Source: JADJLQ01 sp034439915 (GTDB lineage: Bacteria > Bacteroidota > Bacteroidia > Chitinophagales > Saprospiraceae). Taken from it: a DNA stretch of 14,475 bases. Every line of letters begins with the position of its first letter. The stretch's first letter is position 1. This document shows, in pieces, positions 13,049 to 14,475 of the stretch. Below the pieces are notes generated by a model, which worked only from the letters and a program-made list of their open reading frames with translations, ran no database searches and had not been told where the DNA came from. Made by a program: the position numbers and the translations under genes. The DNA is taken from NCBI GenBank assembly GCA_034439915.1, contig JAWXBI010000188.1, forward strand, positions 1 to 14,475, read 5' to 3'.

Positions 13049-14362
13049 ATGAAAAATAGTTTAGTATGCTTTGTGCTTTTGTTCTCCATCGTGAATATTT
13101 CTGCACAAAAAATATATACCCTCGACGAATGTATCGAGCTAGCACTAAAAAACAGTTTGTTGACCCAAAGGGCTGTACTGGACATGCAGGATGCCGGTAC
13201 TGATATTATTCAATCGAAACAAAATAGGATCCCCGGTGTCGATGTCGGTGCAGGTCATGGTCTCAATTTTGGGCGCAGCATTGACCCGTCTACCAATGAT
13301 TTTATCAATCAACAAATTACCCGGGGTGGGTTTTACGGGAGCGCTTCCTTGCCGCTATGGCAGGCCGGACGATTAAACCATACGATAAAACAATTTCAAT
13401 ATGCGGAGGAAGCATCGCGTTGGGCATTAAAAAATGAGCAGGACAATCTACGACTACAGGTGATCCTGGCTTATTTGCAGGTGCTGAGTAACCAGGAATT
13501 GGCCAACAGGTTAAAAATACAGGAAGCATTGACCTCCCAACAACTCGACCGCCTGGAAGATATGGATAAAAATGGGGCGGTATTGCCAAGCCAAATTGCG
13601 GACATGCGCGGTCAGCAAGCCTCAGACCAACTCAATATCCTCGATGCCAATCAACAAATCAACACCAGTAAGCTGACTTTATCCCAATTGATGAATATAC
13701 CGTTTGACCTTACTATGCAGATTGCTCAGGATCTGGATGCCGCACAAATTAGGAGTGGTACTACTGAAAAAGCCAACCTGAGCGAAGCTATGGGCAAACA
13801 TCCCATGATCAGGTCCTTCGAGTTTACCACCCAAAGTGTACAATCTTTTATACACGCACTTAAAGCAAGGCGTTATCCATTGGTCAGTGTTAATGCAGAT
13901 ATGGGGAGCAATTACTCCAGCGCTTACCAGGTGCAGGGTCAATCGGTTTCTTATATCAGGCAGGTAGGCAATAATTTTAATTATGCTATAGGACTCTCGC
14001 TGAACCTGCCTATCCTCAATAATTATCAACTACGATCTGGAATAAAAAAAGCACAGACCCAATTGACCAGGGCGCAACTTGACCTTAACCAATCTAAAAA
14101 TGCCATCCAGCAAAGAATAGAAGAAGCCTGGTTGCTTCAACGAAATGCGGTGGAAAAATACCGTGTGCTGGAGGGACAGGTGACTGCATTTAAAGAATCT
14201 TTCCGGATAGCCGATGTGCGTTTTAACCAGGGCGTACTTCATTCAGTAGAATACCTGATCGTGAAAAACAACTTGGACCGGGCAGAAAACCAACTTATTG
14301 CTGCTAAATATGAACTGGCTTTCAGGAATAAAGTAGTTGAATTCTACGCTGGTTTGAAATAG
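13049..14362 (+). CDS. TolC-family outer-membrane efflux protein
   Basis: This 437-residue protein has a signal peptide (MKNSLVCFVLLFSIVNISA, cut before Gln20), then YTLDECIELALKNS, the typical opening of TolC/OEP proteins. It shows the internal duplication of the family: long helices rich in Gln, Asn and Ala (about 105-215 and 325-430), separated by strands that form the outer-membrane barrel. Length is normal. TolC-type trimers form a channel across the outer membrane for efflux pumps or secretion. It is last in the operon with the permease and ATPase, so together they suggest an envelope-spanning exporter. The HlyD-type periplasmic adaptor usual in such machines is not encoded in this window; it may lie downstream or elsewhere. 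The stop codon's last base is also the first base of a 21-bp tandem repeat. Confidence 0.92.
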   Translation: MKNSLVCFVLLFSIVNISAQKIYTLDECIELALKNSLLTQRAVLDMQDAGTDIIQSKQNRIPGVDVGAGHGLNFGRSIDPSTNDFINQQITRGGFYGSASLPLWQAGRLNHTIKQFQYAEEASRWALKNEQDNLRLQVILAYLQVLSNQELANRLKIQEALTSQQLDRLEDMDKNGAVLPSQIADMRGQQASDQLNILDANQQINTSKLTLSQLMNIPFDLTMQIAQDLDAAQIRSGTTEKANLSEAMGKHPMIRSFEFTTQSVQSFIHALKARRYPLVSVNADMGSNYSSAYQVQGQSVSYIRQVGNNFNYAIGLSLNLPILNNYQLRSGIKKAQTQLTRAQLDLNQSKNAIQQRIEEAWLLQRNAVEKYRVLEGQVTAFKESFRIADVRFNQGVLHSVEYLIVKNNLDRAENQLIAAKYELAFRNKVVEFYAGLK

Positions 14363-14445
14363 GTTACTTTAGGCGTCCCCGCGGTTGCTTTAGGCGTCCC
14401 CGCGGTTGCTTTAGGCGTCCCCGCGGTTACTTTAGGCGTCCCCGC
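14362..14445. repeat. Four tandem copies of a GC-rich 21-bp unit
   Basis: The unit reads GGTTRCTTTAGG followed by CGTCCCCGC, with R = A in copies 1 and 4 and G in copies 2 and 3. The copies are otherwise identical. About 65 percent of the bases are G or C, well above the surrounding DNA, and each junction forms the palindrome CCGCGG. The array starts on the last base of the TolC-family stop codon. There are no spacers, so it is not a CRISPR array. Confidence 0.95.
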
Positions 14446-14451
14446 CTAAAG
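14430..14451. other. Stem-loop closing the 21-bp array
   Basis: Bases 14430-14438 (CTTTAGGCG) pair perfectly with 14443-14451 (CGCCTAAAG) across a TCCC loop, a 9-bp stem with four G-C pairs and a closing C-G pair. The right arm is not part of the repeat unit, so the last copy alone gains a full hairpin. It may stop or protect the transcript of the export operon, but no T-run follows on either strand, so it is not a standard intrinsic terminator. Confidence 0.5.
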
Positions 14452-14475
14452 GTTAAACTCACCGCTGGATCACCA

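Noticed and set aside
14362..14445. CRISPR-like repeats
   Set aside because: The 21-bp units are directly adjacent with no spacers, and no cas gene is present; it is a simple tandem array.

Overview
The window looks like chromosomal DNA of a member of the Bacteroidota, perhaps a Saprospiria/Lewinella-like lineage; the phylum is fairly safe, the family is a guess. Reasons: moderate to low G+C; almost no Shine-Dalgarno sequences, with A/T-rich stretches before start codons instead; signal peptides cut before Gln; a 790-residue double-FtsX permease of the type common in this phylum; and intergenic DNA full of short tandem repeats.

Left part (1-3473). A repeat-rich leader holds the frameshifted N-terminal stub of an FtsX/MacB-type permease (101-210). 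A full gene for a Tat-exported enolase-superfamily enzyme (mandelate-racemase-like, probably a sugar-acid dehydratase) follows at 365-1855. A possible 44-residue basic small protein lies at 1962-2096. An N-acylglucosamine/cellobiose 2-epimerase-family lipoprotein is on the minus strand at 2121-3473. Both large enzymes belong to carbohydrate families usually found in the cytoplasm, but here both carry export signals.

Middle part (3660-8049). A tight four-gene plus-strand operon forms a partner-switching signalling module: a STAS anti-anti-sigma-like protein, a GHKL/RsbW-like kinase, a secreted protein of repeated OmpL47/Ig-like units, and a membrane-anchored TPR-coiled-coil-SpoIIE PP2C phosphatase. 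The inferred logic is that the kinase phosphorylates the STAS protein, the phosphatase reverses this, and the envelope proteins supply the input. No sigma factor or other output protein is encoded in the window. A metallo-beta-lactamase-fold hydrolase (8072-9022, minus) converges on the operon, with 22 bases between them.

Right part (9023-14475). A 442-base gap holds a candidate small membrane protein and a small inverted repeat. After it comes an export operon: double-FtsX permease, secreted NTF2/lumazine-binding-like protein, LolD/MacB-type ATPase, and TolC-family outer-membrane protein. No HlyD-type adaptor is visible. The TolC gene is followed directly by four copies of a GC-rich 21-bp tandem repeat ending in a stem-loop.

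A recurring feature is short tandem arrays of period 7 (one of 8, one of 21 = 3x7), with unrelated unit sequences, packed against gene ends and starts throughout the window.
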